Of a stretch of 64,000 nt of DNA, positions 23,379 through 31,646 are shown piece after piece (position 1 is the first letter of the stretch; each line of letters begins with the position of its first letter). Source of the DNA: Amycolatopsis antarctica (lineage in GTDB: Bacteria; Actinomycetota; Actinomycetes; Mycobacteriales; Pseudonocardiaceae). The notes under the pieces are model-generated. The model saw only the letters and a program-made list of their open reading frames with translations, ran no database searches and was not told the origin of the DNA. Made by a program: the position numbers and the translations under genes. The stretch spans positions 101,372-165,371 of the forward strand of contig NZ_NKYE01000017.1 in assembly GCF_002262875.1 (NCBI RefSeq). The letters are read 5' to 3'.

Positions 23379-26300
23379 CCGCGGCGCCCACCGGTGGCAG
23401 GCCAGGTCGCGATCGGGTTGCCGAGCCACCGGGAGTCGGCAGGCACGGCGTCGCCCCTGGTCACCAGCGAACCGGGGCCGACCGTGGTGCGCGCGCCGAT
23501 GCTCGCCCCCGGCAGCACGATGCCGTGCGGCCCGAGCGTGGCGCCCTCGTCCAGGGTGACCGTGTCCATCGTCATGATTCGATCATGGAACAGGTGCGTC
23601 TGCACCACACAGCCGCGATTGATGGTGGCGCCGTCGCCGAGCCGGACCAGATCGGACTCGGGCAGCCAGTACGTCTCCAGCCACACACCACGCCCGATCC
23701 GGGCGCCCATCGTCCGCAGCCACAACGGCAGCAGCGGGGTACCGGCGACGGAGCCGATCAGCCACGGCACCGCCAGCGTCTCGACGAAGGTGTCGGCGAG
23801 TTCGTTGCGCCAGACGAACGAGCTCCACAGTGGATGGTCGACCCGGCGGAATCTGCCGACCAGCAGCCATTTCGCCAGCGTCGCCGCCGCCGCCGCGAGG
23901 ATGCCGGCGAGCAGCAGCACGCAACCGGCGAGCAGCGCGGCCACCACCACGCCCAGGGCGGCGTGCACGGCCAGCACGGCGCCCAGCGCCAGGACCAGCA
24001 GCGCGACGCTGCACATGACCGGCAGCACCCGGCACAGCTCGACGGCCGCGCGGGCCAGCCGCAGCCGCGTCGGCGGGGCGAACGTCCGGCCCGCGTCCGC
24101 CGAGCTGATCGCACGGCGCAGCGGCATCGGCGGCATCCCCAGGTACGAGGAGCCCTTCTTCGCCTTGCTCGGCGTGGACGAGAGCACGCCGACCAGGCCT
24201 CGCTTCGGTACCGAACGTCCCGGCGCGGTCATCCCGGAGTTGCCGAGGAAGGCCTGCTTGCCGATCCGGGCCGGGGCGACGTGCAGCCATCCGTGGCCCA
24301 GCTCGTAGGTCGCGACCATGGTGTCGTCGGCGAGGAAGGCGCCGTTGTCCACCTTCGTCATGCACGGCACGGCCAGCACCGTGGACGCCTCCACGTCACG
24401 GCCCACCCTCGCTCCCAGCAGCCGCAGCCACACCGGGGTGAACAGGCTGGCGTACAAGGGAAAAAGTCCCACCCTGGCCATGCCCATCAGCCGCTCGGTG
24501 GCCCACACCTGCCAGGCGATCCGGCCGTGCACCGGGTGGTACCCCTGATGCATGCCGACGCTCAGTGCGCGCACCCCGGCCAGCACCAGCAACGCGTAGC
24601 CGAGCAGGTAGGCGACGGTGGCCACTGGTACGGCGAGCAGCGCGTCCCCGAGCGCGGCGCCCAGGGAGGGCGAGGAACCGAGGGCGGCGCCGAGTACCAG
24701 CACACCGGGCACCGCGGCGATCGCGGGCAGCAACCCGAGCAGGACCGAGGTGACGCCGTAGGTCCACGCCCAGCGGCGGGTGCGGGGCGGGCGGCCCTGC
24801 GGCCAGCTCGACACCTCGCCGGTGGCGGCCGAGGCGGGCGATCCCGCCCACCGGGCACCAGCGGGCACGTTACCGGCGACCGTGGCCCCGGCGGCGATCT
24901 CGGCACCCTTGCCGATCCGGGTGCCGGGGAAGAGCGTGCTGCGGGAGCCGACGCGCGCCCCTGCCCCGATACGGATCTTGCCGATGTGCACGACGTCGCC
25001 GTCCACCCAGGTTCCGGCGAGATCCGCCTCCGGCTCCACGGCGCAGCCACGGCCGAGCTTGAGCATTCCGGTCACCGGTGGTGGCGAGTGCAGGTCGACG
25101 TCCTTGCCGACCTTGGCGCCCAGCGCCCTCGCGTAGTGCGTCATCCAGGAGGCACCGGCGATGCCGTTGGCTCCGCTGACGTCCGCGAGTTGCTCGGCCG
25201 CCCAGAGCCGCACGTGCACCCGGCCGCCCCGCGGGTAGCTGCCGGGACGAACGCCCCGCAGCAGCAGCCGGGCACCGCCCGCCGAGATCGCGATCCGGCC
25301 CGCCGGGCTGAACAGCAGCAGCCAGGCGGCACCGATCCACCACCAGGACACGGTCGGCGCCCAGGCATGCCCGCCGAGCTGGGCCAGCAGGTTGGACAGA
25401 CCGGCGAGCACCGTGGTCCAGCGCAGTCCGACCAGCGAGAGCAAGGGGATCAGCAGCAGGAGCTGCGCGGTACCGGTGCGGCGGCGGGTCGGCAGCACGT
25501 CACCGCGGACCGTCCGGGTGCCGTCGAGGGTGTCGAGTACGGCGGCCAGGTCGCCGAGCCGGGGGTGCTGATAGATGTCGCTGACCGAGACCCGTGGATG
25601 CCGGGTGCGGATCCGGGCGATGAGTTGCGCAGCGGTGAGGCTGCCTCCGCCGTGGCTGAAGAAGTCGGCCTTCGGCCCGGAGACGGACACACCCAGGATC
25701 TCGGCCCAGCCTTCGGCGAGCCAGGCCTCCGTCGGCGACAGACCGCCCGTCGATGCGTCCACTGTGGACAGCGGCCAGGGCAGGGCGTCCCGGTCGACCT
25801 TGCCGGAGGTCCGGGTGGGCAGGTCCTCGACGGCGGCCAGCAAGGGCACCAGCGCGGCGGGGAGGTGCTCACGCAGCCGGGCGGACGCGCCCTCGTGGTC
25901 GAAGGCGGCCGCCGGCACCACGTACCCGACGAGCACCTGGTTGCCGGCCGTCGTCCGCCGCACGGCTGCCGCCCCCGCCGCCACCCCGGGCAGCGCCTGC
26001 AGTGCCGCGTCCACCTCGCCGAGTTCGATCCGCCTGCCGCCGAGCTTGACCTGCTCGTCGGCGCGGCCCATGAACAGCAGGCCTTCCGGTTCGGCGCGGA
26101 CGACATCACCACTGCGGTACGCGCGCTCCCAGCCCAGCGAGGGCAGCGGCGCGAACTTCTCGGCGTCCCTCGCGGCGTCCAGGTACCTGGCCAGGCCCGC
26201 ACCGCCGATGACGAGTTCCCCCGCCTGTCCCATCCCGACCGGCTCGCCACGCCCGTCGACGACGGCGAGCTGCCAGCCGGCGAGCGGCAGCCCGATCCGC

Positions 26301-27259
26301 ACCGGGCCCTCGCCGGTGAGCTGGGCGGCGCAGGCGACAACGGTCGCCTCGGTGGGACCATAGGTGTTCCACACCTCGCGGCCCTCCACCGCGACCCGTT
26401 CCGCCAGGTCTGCGGGGCAGGCCTCACCGCCGAAGATGAGCAGGCGGACGTCCTCCAGCGCTTCGACCGGCCACAGCGCGGCGAGCGTCGGCACCGTGGA
26501 GACCACGGTGATGCGCTGCGCGAGCAGCCACGGCCCCAGGTCGACGCCGGTACGCACGAGGGAGCGCGGCGCGGGCACCAGGCAGGCGCCGTACCGCCAG
26601 GCCAGCCACATCTCCTCGCAGGAGGCGTCGAAGGCGACGGACAGCCCGGCCAGCACCCGATCGCCAGGCCCGACCGGCTCCTCGGTGAGGAACAGCGCGG
26701 CCTCGGCGTCGACGAAGGCGGCGGCCGAGCCGTGCGAGACGGCCACGCCCTTCGGCCTGCCCGTCGAGCCGGAGGTGAAGATGACCCAGGCGTCGTCGCC
26801 GGGGCCGGGCAGGCCGGTGCGCCGTCCCGGTTCGGCGCGCGGGGTCAGCACTCCCCCGTCGCCCAGCACCGCGCACACGCCCGCCTCGCCGAAGACCAGC
26901 TCGGCGCGCTCCTCCGGATCGTCGGCGTCGACGGGCACGTAGGCCGCGCCCGCGGCCAGCACCGACAGGATCGCGACGTACAACTCCGCCGTGCCCGAGG
27001 AGATGCGCACGCCCACCCGGTCGCCGAGGCCGACCCCCGCGGCGTCGAGGCGCTGCCGGACGGTGTCGATCTCCTCGGCCAGCCCGCGGTAGGTCAGGAC
27101 GGTGCGCCCGTCGTCCAGCGCGGCCGCGCCGGGGTGACGCGCGGCGGTGTCGGCGAGGATGTCCAGCAGTGTGCGGGTCACCGCGGGCGGCTCGGTGCCG
27201 TAGACGGCGGGCCCGGTGTCCGCGGCGGCGAAGTCAGGGCGCTCGTGCAGGACCGTCAT
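23375..27259 (-). CDS. Pls/PosA-type nonribosomal peptide synthetase with membrane acyltransferase-like tail
   Basis: A 1294-residue protein. An adenylation domain (about 20-520) has core motifs FTSGSTGRPKGVA, NTYGPTEATV, YRSGDVV and KLGGRRIELGEVD. A carrier domain follows (about 540-620) with FFSHGGGSLTAAQL, where Ser is the phosphopantetheine site. The rest carries several membrane helices alternating with left-handed beta-helix hexapeptide repeats, as in the enzymes that make epsilon-polylysine and delta-polyornithine. Those polymerise one amino acid without condensation domains. The substrate cannot be read safely here. I start at the ATG 27257-27259 (MTVLHERPDF). A frame to 27370 adds no recognisable sequence and the ribosome site is weak. 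Confidence 0.92.
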   Translation of the reverse strand: MTVLHERPDFAAADTGPAVYGTEPPAVTRTLLDILADTAARHPGAAALDDGRTVLTYRGLAEEIDTVRQRLDAAGVGLGDRVGVRISSGTAELYVAILSVLAAGAAYVPVDADDPEERAELVFGEAGVCAVLGDGGVLTPRAEPGRRTGLPGPGDDAWVIFTSGSTGRPKGVAVSHGSAAAFVDAEAALFLTEEPVGPGDRVLAGLSVAFDASCEEMWLAWRYGACLVPAPRSLVRTGVDLGPWLLAQRITVVSTVPTLAALWPVEALEDVRLLIFGGEACPADLAERVAVEGREVWNTYGPTEATVVACAAQLTGEGPVRIGLPLAGWQLAVVDGRGEPVGMGQAGELVIGGAGLARYLDAARDAEKFAPLPSLGWERAYRSGDVVRAEPEGLLFMGRADEQVKLGGRRIELGEVDAALQALPGVAAGAAAVRRTTAGNQVLVGYVVPAAAFDHEGASARLREHLPAALVPLLAAVEDLPTRTSGKVDRDALPWPLSTVDASTGGLSPTEAWLAEGWAEILGVSVSGPKADFFSHGGGSLTAAQLIARIRTRHPRVSVSDIYQHPRLGDLAAVLDTLDGTRTVRGDVLPTRRRTGTAQLLLLIPLLSLVGLRWTTVLAGLSNLLAQLGGHAWAPTVSWWWIGAAWLLLFSPAGRIAISAGGARLLLRGVRPGSYPRGGRVHVRLWAAEQLADVSGANGIAGASWMTHYARALGAKVGKDVDLHSPPPVTGMLKLGRGCAVEPEADLAGTWVDGDVVHIGKIRIGAGARVGSRSTLFPGTRIGKGAEIAAGATVAGNVPAGARWAGSPASAATGEVSSWPQGRPPRTRRWAWTYGVTSVLLGLLPAIAAVPGVLVLGAALGSSPSLGAALGDALLAVPVATVAYLLGYALLVLAGVRALSVGMHQGYHPVHGRIAWQVWATERLMGMARVGLFPLYASLFTPVWLRLLGARVGRDVEASTVLAVPCMTKVDNGAFLADDTMVATYELGHGWLHVAPARIGKQAFLGNSGMTAPGRSVPKRGLVGVLSSTPSKAKKGSSYLGMPPMPLRRAISSADAGRTFAPPTRLRLARAAVELCRVLPVMCSVALLVLALGAVLAVHAALGVVVAALLAGCVLLLAGILAAAAATLAKWLLVGRFRRVDHPLWSSFVWRNELADTFVETLAVPWLIGSVAGTPLLPLWLRTMGARIGRGVWLETYWLPESDLVRLGDGATINRGCVVQTHLFHDRIMTMDTVTLDEGATLGPHGIVLPGASIGARTTVGPGSLVTRGDAVPADSRWLGNPIATWPATGGRRG

Positions 27260-27464
27260 CGAACCGCCACCCGCACGGACCCGCCCGCCGGAAGGGGTTT
27301 CGCGGCAACGGCCGTTCCGGCACATGACATCGGACGGCGGGAACGCATCCGGCCCATCACTCACCCTCACTGAGGAGTCGTCGGGCCGGCTCTCGCGGAT
27401 GAGGCGCCCGTTCGCGGACTCGTCAGAATACTCCGCGTGATCGCCGGGTACGCCGAGGGCCCAC

Positions 27465-27494
27465 CGGCGGATGTCGGCAGGCGACGGTCCGCCG
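27465..27494 (-). terminator. Two-tier hairpin after der
   Basis: CGGCGGA at 27465-27471 pairs with TCCGCCG at 27488-27494. Inside, GTCG at 27473-27476 pairs with CGAC at 27482-27485. It starts 20 bases after the der stop. There is no T-run. Confidence 0.5.
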
Positions 27495-27514
27495 TTACCC
27501 CCGAGTGAGCCGCG

Positions 27515-28930
27515 TCACCTGGACTTCCTGGGTTTCTTCTCCCGTACGCGCACGTTGATCCGCACCGGGCTGCCCGCGAAACCGAAGCGCTCGCGGAACT
27601 TGCGCTCGATGAACCGACGGTAACCGGCCTCCAGGAAACCGGTGGTGAACAGCACCAGCGTGGGCGGGCGGATGCCCGCCTGCGTGGCGAACAGGACCTT
27701 CGGCTGCTTACCGCCGCGCACCGGCGGCGGCGTGGCGGCGATCAGCTCGGAGAGCCAGCCGTTGAGCTGCCCGGTCGGCACCCGCTGGTCCCAGGAGGTG
27801 AGCGCGGTGCGCAGCGCGGGAGCGAGCTTGCGCACCGACCGGCCGGTGAGCGCCGAGATGTTGACCCGCTCGGCCCAGGGCACGCGCACCAGGCCCCGGT
27901 CCAGCTCCCGCTCGAGCTGGTAACGGCGTTCCTCGTCGACGAGGTCCCACTTGTTGAAGGCCAGCACGCAGGCGCGGCCGGCGTCGACGACCATCGTCAG
28001 CACCCGCAGGTCCTGTTCGGACAGTGGCTCACTGGCGTCCAGCAGGACGACGGAGACCTCCGAGGCGTCGATCGCGGTCTTGGTGCGCAGCGAGGCGTAG
28101 TACTCGGTGCCGCTGGCGGTCTGCACCCGCTTGCGCAGCCCGGCGGTGTCCACGAAGCGCCACGTCTGGTCGTCCAGTTCGACGAGCGAGTCGACCGGGT
28201 CGACGGTGGTGCCCGCGACGGAGTCGACGACCGCCCGCTGTTCGCCGGAGATCTTGTTGAGCAGGCTGGACTTGCCCACGTTCGGCTTGCCGACCAGCGC
28301 CACCCGGCGCGGCCCGGCCGCCCGCTCGCCGTCACGCGGCGCCTCGGGCAGGGCGGCCACGATCACGTCGAGCAGATCGCCGGAGCTGCGCCCGTGCAAC
28401 GCGCTCACCGGGTACGGCTCGCCGATCCCCAGCGACCACAGGGAAGCCGCGTCGGCGATCAGCCGCTCGTCGTCGACCTTGTTCGCGGCCAGCAGCACCG
28501 GGCGCTTCGAGCGGCGCAGCACCCGCGCCACCGCCTCGTCGGTCGTGGTGGCGCCGACCGTGGCGTCCACGACGACGAGTACCGCGTCGGCCGTGTTCAT
28601 CGCGATCTCCGCCTGCGCGGCGACGGAGCCCTGCAGGCCGGTCGCGTCCGGCTCCCAGCCGCCGGTGTCGACGACGGTGAACCGCCTGCCCGCCCACAGC
28701 GCGTCGTAGGCGATCCGGTCGCGGGTCACGCCCGGCGTGTCCTGCACGACGGCCTCGCGGCGGCCCAGGATGCGGTTCACCAGGGTCGACTTGCCCACGT
28801 TCGGCCTGCCGACGACGGCGAGCACCGGCTGCGCCAACTCCGCCTCACCTGCGGCCTCACCGTCGTCGACACGGGTGTCCAGCATGGTGAACTCGGCCTC
28901 GTCGGACCACGTGCCATCAGACTCGGTCAT
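27515..28930 (-). CDS. der: Der (EngA), double-GTPase ribosome assembly factor
   Basis: A 471-residue protein with an acidic N-terminal extension of about 35 residues. GTPase domain 1 has P-loop GRPNVGKST, VDTGG and NKVD. GTPase domain 2 has GKPNVGKSS, DTAG and NKWD. A KH-like C-terminal domain (residues about 385-470) ends in a basic tail. It is needed for 50S subunit maturation. The ATG at 28928-28930 overlaps the plsC end by 14 bases. A longer frame inside plsC is a shadow. The order cmk-plsC-der is a recurrent actinobacterial arrangement. Confidence 0.97.
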   Translation of the reverse strand: MTESDGTWSDEAEFTMLDTRVDDGEAAGEAELAQPVLAVVGRPNVGKSTLVNRILGRREAVVQDTPGVTRDRIAYDALWAGRRFTVVDTGGWEPDATGLQGSVAAQAEIAMNTADAVLVVVDATVGATTTDEAVARVLRRSKRPVLLAANKVDDERLIADAASLWSLGIGEPYPVSALHGRSSGDLLDVIVAALPEAPRDGERAAGPRRVALVGKPNVGKSSLLNKISGEQRAVVDSVAGTTVDPVDSLVELDDQTWRFVDTAGLRKRVQTASGTEYYASLRTKTAIDASEVSVVLLDASEPLSEQDLRVLTMVVDAGRACVLAFNKWDLVDEERRYQLERELDRGLVRVPWAERVNISALTGRSVRKLAPALRTALTSWDQRVPTGQLNGWLSELIAATPPPVRGGKQPKVLFATQAGIRPPTLVLFTTGFLEAGYRRFIERKFRERFGFAGSPVRINVRVREKKPRKSR

Positions 28931-29594
28931 TGCTTCTCTTTCCCTTGCGGCGCAAGGCTTCCTCGCGCCGTTTGTCCAGCGTGCGCACCAGCGCGGCGAG
29001 CTCGCCGCGCAACCGCTCGGTCGCCTCTTCCAGGCCTGTCCTGCCGCGGCCGACCTCGACCGTGAACGGCTCCCCCACCAGCACGTCGACCTCCGGCCGG
29101 AACCGGCGCGAGCCGCCGGGCGGGCGCAGCGTGCCACGGGTGGCCACCGGGAGCACGGTCGCACCCGAGGCGCGGACCAGCCACGCCGCCCCCCGCTCCG
29201 CGGTCGCCACGTCGCCCGCGCCACGGGTTCCTTCGGGGAAGACGCCCACCAGTCCACCGTCGCGCAGTACCCGCACGGCGGTCAGCAGCGGCGCCCGGTC
29301 GGGTTCGCCGCGCCGGACCGGAATCTGGCCGATCCGGCGCAGGAACCCTCCCGCCGCCCCGCGGAAGAGTTCGTCCTTGACCAGGAACACCGACCGGCGC
29401 GGCAACATTCCGAAGATGAGCTGCGGCTCCGCCAGTGAGCTGTGGTTGGCGATCAGCACGACCGGACCGGTACGCGGAACACGGTTCACGCCGTCGACGC
29501 TGATCCGGAACCCACCGCGCAGGTAGTACCGCGCGAAGAGCCTGCCCGCGTCGTGCAGTCGCGGGCTGGAGCCCGCGGGCAGTGCGGTCGTCAC
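28917..29594 (-). CDS. PlsC-like 1-acylglycerol-3-phosphate acyltransferase family protein
   Basis: A 225-residue acyltransferase-domain protein. Block I reads ANHSSLAEPQ, so the catalytic HX4D motif has Glu in place of Asp (H-SSLA-E). Block III reads FPEGTRG and is intact, and block IV (LPVATRG) is present. The GTG start at 29592-29594 overlaps the cmk stop as GTGA. PlsC enzymes transfer the second acyl chain in phospholipid synthesis, but paralogues between cmk and der may have other acceptors. Asp-to-Glu may keep activity, since it is the same charge with a longer side chain. Confidence 0.9.
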   Translation of the reverse strand: MTTALPAGSSPRLHDAGRLFARYYLRGGFRISVDGVNRVPRTGPVVLIANHSSLAEPQLIFGMLPRRSVFLVKDELFRGAAGGFLRRIGQIPVRRGEPDRAPLLTAVRVLRDGGLVGVFPEGTRGAGDVATAERGAAWLVRASGATVLPVATRGTLRPPGGSRRFRPEVDVLVGEPFTVEVGRGRTGLEEATERLRGELAALVRTLDKRREEALRRKGKRSNDRV

Positions 29595-30325
29595 CGGCCG
29601 TGCTCCGCGGCGAGTTCGTCCGGCGGGGCCAGCAGGCCGCGCCTGCCCGCCAGTTCCCCGAGCGCCACGATCACCTGGTCGATGGACAGATCCGAAGTGT
29701 CCACCACGACGGCGTCCTCGGCGGCGCGCATCGGCGAGGCGGCGCGGGTGGAGTCCAGGTGATCGCGGCGGTCCACCGCGGCCCTCGCTGCCTCGGCGCC
29801 CGTACCGCGCCCGGCGGCGGTGTCCTGCGCGCCACGGCGTGAGGCGCGCACCTCGGCGGAGGCGGTGAGGAACACCTTCAGCGCGGCGTCCGGGGCGACG
29901 ACGGTGCCGATGTCGCGGCCCTCCACCACGATCCCCGCGGTCCCGGCGAGCACCTCGGCGATGATCCGGCGCTGTTCGGCGACCAGCAGCTCGCGCACCT
30001 CGGGCACCGCCGACACCGGTGACACGGCGGTGGTCACGGCCGCGCCGCGGATCTCGGCGCCCACGTCCTCCCCGTCGAGGCGGGCGTGCGGACGTCCCGG
30101 GCTGGTGCCGACGTCCAGCCGGGCGGCACGGGCGACCCCGGCCACCGCGGCCGCGTCGGCCGGATCGGTTCCCGAACGGAGCACGGCGAGCGCGACGAGG
30201 CGGTACATGGCCCCGGTGTCGAGATACCCGGCGTCGAGCCGGGCGGCCAGCTTGCGGGCGACCGTGGTCTTGCCGGTTCCGGACGGTCCGTCCAGTGCGA
30301 CCACGCCGGTCAGGGCTCCCGCCAC
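29591..30325 (-). CDS. cmk: Cytidylate kinase
   Basis: A 244-residue (d)CMP kinase with P-loop ALDGPSGTGKTTV near residue 12, DTGAMYR of the NMP-binding region, and EGRDIGTVVAP plus the basic LID segment (RRDHLDSTR) in order. I start at GTG 30323-30325, which has GAGGAG seven bases upstream. A frame to 30385 adds only an Arg-rich tail. In most actinobacteria cmk directly follows rluB. Here the Mrp operon lies upstream, 81 bases away. Confidence 0.96.
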   Translation of the reverse strand: MAGALTGVVALDGPSGTGKTTVARKLAARLDAGYLDTGAMYRLVALAVLRSGTDPADAAAVAGVARAARLDVGTSPGRPHARLDGEDVGAEIRGAAVTTAVSPVSAVPEVRELLVAEQRRIIAEVLAGTAGIVVEGRDIGTVVAPDAALKVFLTASAEVRASRRGAQDTAAGRGTGAEAARAAVDRRDHLDSTRAASPMRAAEDAVVVDTSDLSIDQVIVALGELAGRRGLLAPPDELAAEHGR

Positions 30326-30406
30326 CGGGTTTCTCCTCGCTGCTCGCCGCGGGGCGCGCCTGCCCCGCGGATCACTGGCGGGCACGGTCGTGCCCGCATC
30401 CGGCCG

Positions 30407-30802
30407 CTACCGCTGCGGCGTGTCATTCTGCCTGGGCTCCGGTTCCCGCCGGTCGGCCGGTCCCTGCCGCTCCGCCCGCAGGCGGCGCGCCAGGTCGTCG
30501 GTGACCACGCCGGAACGCTCCATCGCACCGGTCCGGTAGGCGGCCCGGCCGAAGAGCTGGGACAGCACCGGAGCGGTGATCACCTGGAACAGGGCCACCA
30601 GGACCAGGCCGACCGCGAATCGGGGTTCCAGCCGTACCGCGGAGCCCGCCAGCACCAGCAGCAGACCCAGCGTCTGCGGTTTGGTGGCGGCCTGGAGCCT
30701 GCTCGGCACGTCGGGGAAGCGCAGCATGCCGAACGCGCCGACCAGGCAGCACAGCGCGCCGGACAGCAGCAGCACCGCGCAGACGATGTCGCGGACGATC
30801 AC
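30407..30802 (-). CDS. mrpG: MrpG, Na+/H+ antiporter subunit G
   Basis: A 131-residue protein with three membrane helices in the first 90 residues (VCAVLLLSGALCCLVGAFGM and following, with LRFPDVPSRLQAATKPQTLG typical of MrpG) and a charged C-terminal tail. The GTG at 30800-30802 overlaps the mrpF stop as GTGA, and GGAGGAG lies five bases upstream. It is the last gene of the operon. Confidence 0.95.
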   Translation of the reverse strand: MIVRDIVCAVLLLSGALCCLVGAFGMLRFPDVPSRLQAATKPQTLGLLLVLAGSAVRLEPRFAVGLVLVALFQVITAPVLSQLFGRAAYRTGAMERSGVVTDDLARRLRAERQGPADRREPEPRQNDTPQR

Positions 30803-31065
30803 CGGTGCTCCTCCCTGCCCTCGGTCAGCCGGACGGCGCTGATCGTGCCGACGAAGCCCAGCAGGGCCACCGACACGAGCAGGGAGATGTTGGTCCCCTT
30901 GCCCGACACCGCCATCCCGACGGCGGTCCCGGCGATGATGAGCACCACCAGCACGTCGATCGCGAGGATCCGGTCGAGGGTGCGCGGGCCGAGAACGAGG
31001 CGTACCAGCGTCAGCAGACCCGCCAGCACCAGCAGCGTGAACGTGATCACGAAGACGATCGTCAC
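30799..31065 (-). CDS. mrpF: MrpF, Na+/H+ antiporter subunit F
   Basis: An 88-residue protein with three membrane helices and the LVRLVLGPRTLDRILAID segment characteristic of MrpF. The GTG at 31063-31065 overlaps the mrpE stop as GTGA. A longer frame upstream runs antisense-like through mrpE and is discarded. Confidence 0.95.
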   Translation of the reverse strand: MTIVFVITFTLLVLAGLLTLVRLVLGPRTLDRILAIDVLVVLIIAGTAVGMAVSGKGTNISLLVSVALLGFVGTISAVRLTEGREEHR

Positions 31066-31637
31066 GGTCCGTCCACTCCCTTCTCCGCGGGTTCGTCCCT
31101 GGCCGCGGAATCGGCGAGGCCGGACACCGCGGCCGCCTCCTCGGCGCTGCCGAACGCGCGCACCACGAGGACCTGAATGACCAGCACGGCGTTGTACACC
31201 CGCCGCACCTGCTCGTCGTCGCGCACACCCAGCACGTAGACGTAGAAGATCCGGTGCTCCCGGTCGATCTGGATCACGGACGCACCGGGGCCCAGCGACA
31301 GAACGTTCGCCGCGAGCGCGATCACGTGGTCCACATCGGACAACACGGGCACGGCGATCACCCCGGACCTGGTGTCCTTGCCGTACCGCATGGCCTGCCA
31401 CGCGACCTGTACGGCCGACATGACGATGTCGGTGACCAGGAAAGCGGCGAGCCTGAGCAGCCGCAACGGTCGCACGTGGAAGCGGGAAGTGATCGGCGGC
31501 AACGGGAACAGCACCAGTACGGCGGCGGCCACCAGCACGCCGAACACCGCCGTGGACACGTCCACCGAACCCCACAACAGGAACCAGACCACGACCAGCC
31601 AGACGAACAGCGACGGCGGATAGCGCCGTGCGAGCAC
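31062..31637 (-). CDS. mrpE: MrpE, Na+/H+ antiporter subunit E
   Basis: A 191-residue protein with two or three N-terminal membrane helices (SLFVWLVVVWFLLWG and following) and a cytoplasmic domain with the conserved LSLGPGASVIQID and YVYVLGV segments. I start at GTG 31635-31637 because GAGAGG lies five bases before it. The GTG two codons earlier (31643) overlaps that site. Three other Mrp genes precede it in the operon. Confidence 0.94.
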   Translation of the reverse strand: MLARRYPPSLFVWLVVVWFLLWGSVDVSTAVFGVLVAAAVLVLFPLPPITSRFHVRPLRLLRLAAFLVTDIVMSAVQVAWQAMRYGKDTRSGVIAVPVLSDVDHVIALAANVLSLGPGASVIQIDREHRIFYVYVLGVRDDEQVRRVYNAVLVIQVLVVRAFGSAEEAAAVSGLADSAARDEPAEKGVDGP

Positions 31638-31646
31638 TCGCACCTC

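Noticed and set aside
23372..27373. 1333-codon plus-strand open frame
   Set aside because: It lies exactly antisense to the Pls/PosA-type gene, has an Arg/Gly/His-rich composition with no domains, and is a typical high-GC shadow.
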